This document shows positions 62,553 through 64,000 of a DNA stretch of 64,000 nt, in pieces (positions within the stretch are counted from its first letter, which is position 1; every line of letters begins with the position of its first letter). The position numbers and the translations under genes are program-made. The notes beneath the pieces are model-generated. The model ran no database searches. It was not told the origin of the DNA and was given only the letters and a program-made list of their open reading frames with translations. This stretch comes from Caulochytrium protostelioides (Eukaryota > Chytridiomycota > Caulochytriomycetes > Caulochytriales > Caulochytriaceae): positions 52,357 to 116,356 of the forward strand of contig ML014162.1 in assembly GCA_003615045.1 (NCBI GenBank), read 5' to 3'.

Positions 62553-64000
62553 TTAGTGCAGGTGGAACGCCAGACCGGCGCCGTAGTCGGCCGCGAACCC
62601 TGCTAAGCCCCGCGCGGCTGGCGGCGAGCGCGCACCGTCCTCGGACGCCGGCGCGCCGGCGGCCGCGGGGCCGAACCGCGCCGCCGCCGCCGCTGTCTCG
62701 CCGCGCCCGCGGCCCCACGGCGTCCCGTTGTACACCGACGCCAGGTTCGGGCTCGCCGCCGCGGAGGGGCCCGACGCCGGCGTCGCGCCGAACCGGCTGC
62801 GCGTCACGCGGGCCCGCGGCGTCGCGGCCGCGGTGGAGGGCGCCGACGGCGCCGCGGCCGGTTCGGGCTCGGACTCGGGCGCGTCGGCGGCGTCGGCGTC
62901 GGCGGCGTGATGGTGCGCGCGCGCCGACCGCCGCGTGAGCCGTGGCGAGGGCGGCGCGGACGGCTGCGTGGACGCCGTCGCAGACACATCGTGCGGGTCG
63001 GGGTGCGGATAGGAGTGCTGCATCAGCGTGCTGAGGATGCGGATGCCCTTGTCCGGGGAGACGGGGACCATGTGGGGTGCGCCGCCGACAGGCGAGCCGT
63101 GGCAGAGATTCGTCGCGTGCGCCGGCAGGTGCTTGTAGACATAGCCCTGGGTGTACTCGCGCATCAGCTGCTGCGCGAGGATCTCTTTGTCGTGGAGCAG
63201 GTCCTGGTACTTGGCCACGATGCCGTGGAGCGCGAACCCGGTAAAGAGGCCGACCACGAGGAAGTACGCGCTGTTCCACCCGGGCGTCGCGCCATACAGC
63301 ACGGCGACGTGCGGCGGGGAGAACCAGCAGAACAGGTTGATGGACCATGGCGGCGGCGACCACACGTCCAGCACCCAATGCGACTCGCTGACCGTCTCGA
63401 CAATGTCGTCGTTGCCATCATCATCGCGATCATCATCGCCGTCACCATCCTCGTAAAAGCTGTCGGGCTCGTGCGGATGGCCGCCGCCGTGGCTGTCGTC
63501 ATGGCGGCCGTCGCCGTGGCCCTGGTCGAGGACGCCGTCGCCGTCGAATGCCGCCGCGCCGTCCAAGGGCGAGACGTATGCATGGGCCCGGTGCGGGGGA
63601 GGCATGCCTGACCGCCGCCGGACCTGCGCATCGACCTTGACGAGGTGCGCGTTCGGGCTCCTCACGAGCCACGTGGCGTCGCCGGGCACCGCAGGCCGCG
63701 TCGGCTGCTGGAACAGCACGTACCGCCTTCGCCGCGTCGCGCAGTAGACGGCGTTGAGCAGCGAGACGGCGATCGCGAGCCACTCGACCGTCGCGACCGC
63801 CGTCGCGCCCGACGGCAGCGCCGCCGCGAGCATGCGCCCGGCGGCCCGCAGCGCGCCGCCCGCGCCGCTGTCCGCCAGCGTGCCGCCGCCGCCGCCGCCG
63901 AACGCCGTCCGTGCCGTCGCGTCCTGCGCGAGCCGCTCGAACGCCGCGCGGCTCGCGGAGTCGCGCCAGTCCGCCGGCCCGCCGCCGCCGCCGCCGCCGC
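62553..64000 (-). CDS. NUR1: NUR1-like nuclear rim membrane protein, 5' end outside window
   Basis: Nur1 family (DUF2418) proteins sit in the inner nuclear membrane and help anchor rDNA/heterochromatin in yeast. The frame stays open from an ATG at 63833 back to the window edge (WRDSASRAAF, FERLAQDATARTAF and a Gly run precede it), so I treat the gene as truncated at its N-terminus; 482 residues are visible. Membrane segments: VEWLAIAVSLLNAVYC, then INLFCWFSPPHVAVLYG, then YFLVVGLFTGFALHGIVAKY. The family blocks VWSPPPWSINLFCWFSPPHV and DKEILAQQLMREYTQGYVYK are conserved. Between TM1 and TM2 lies an Asp/His/Gly-rich insert of about 80 residues. The C-terminal 170 residues are low complexity. 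Converges with ARMC9, 83 bp between stops. Confidence 0.8.
   Translation of the reverse strand, partial: GGGGGGGPADWRDSASRAAFERLAQDATARTAFGGGGGGTLADSGAGGALRAAGRMLAAALPSGATAVATVEWLAIAVSLLNAVYCATRRRRYVLFQQPTRPAVPGDATWLVRSPNAHLVKVDAQVRRRSGMPPPHRAHAYVSPLDGAAAFDGDGVLDQGHGDGRHDDSHGGGHPHEPDSFYEDGDGDDDRDDDGNDDIVETVSESHWVLDVWSPPPWSINLFCWFSPPHVAVLYGATPGWNSAYFLVVGLFTGFALHGIVAKYQDLLHDKEILAQQLMREYTQGYVYKHLPAHATNLCHGSPVGGAPHMVPVSPDKGIRILSTLMQHSYPHPDPHDVSATASTQPSAPPSPRLTRRSARAHHHAADADAADAPESEPEPAAAPSAPSTAAATPRARVTRSRFGATPASGPSAAASPNLASVYNGTPWGRGRGETAAAAARFGPAAAGAPASEDGARSPPAARGLAGFAADYGAGLAFHLH

Noticed and set aside
1-64000. CRISPR arrays, tRNA or rRNA genes, intact transposons, viral genes
   Set aside because: Read for repeat-spacer patterns, TTCGA-type tRNA B-boxes, rRNA signatures and transposase/reverse transcriptase motifs; none convincing was found by eye.

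Overview
This window is nuclear DNA from a GC-rich, gene-dense eukaryote. Codon use, short introns with GTAAGT-like donors, Kozak-like GCCACCATGG starts and the gene set (BRE1, septin, MDM33/SHE9, NUR1, ARV1, HNT1) point to a fungus. Three genes belong to families that follow the cilium/flagellum (CFAP299, WDR27, ARMC9), so a flagellated zoosporic fungus is the best fit (Chytridiomycota, Blastocladiomycota or relatives). The extreme GC and low-complexity expansion would suit a Caulochytrium-like genome, but that name is inference.

Layout. 1.7-4.6 kb: PTPA (PP2A activator) and CFAP299, both on + with one intron each. 4.8-7.7 kb (-): a USP25/USP28-family protein whose catalytic Cys and His are both replaced. 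9.0-17.2 kb (+): RAT1/XRN2, a septin, and the alpha subunit of mitochondrial processing peptidase. 17.6-18.9 kb (+): a five-exon HINT1/HNT1 with a 16-nt microexon. 19.1-27.1 kb (-): ARV1 and a very large WEE1-type kinase. 29.4-29.7 kb (-): ribosomal protein eL39. 33.4-40.4 kb (+): a TBC-domain RabGAP and the BRE1 RING E3. 40.7-42.2 kb (-): NAP1. 43.3-50.5 kb (+): MDM33/SHE9, WDR27 and mitoribosomal mL45, converging on mitoribosomal bL32m (-) at 50.6-51.0 kb. 52.7-62.5 kb (+): a greatly enlarged exocyst SEC8 and the basal-body protein ARMC9. 62.6-64.0 kb (-): a 5'-truncated NUR1-like nuclear rim protein.

There is no operon-like functional logic, but two themes recur. One is mitochondrial biogenesis (alpha-MPP, MDM33, mL45, bL32m). 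The other is flagellum/basal body (CFAP299, WDR27, ARMC9). Many proteins are 1.5-2 times the usual family length because of Ala/Ser/Pro/Gly/acidic low-complexity inserts. Intergenic regions repeatedly carry CACGTG palindromes, sometimes in arrays, including three at an exact 25-bp period just upstream of bL32m.

I saw no tRNA, rRNA, CRISPR array or intact transposon. Starts were chosen at ATG codons; exon boundaries were placed by eye from GT/AG sites, reading frame and family alignment, without transcript data.
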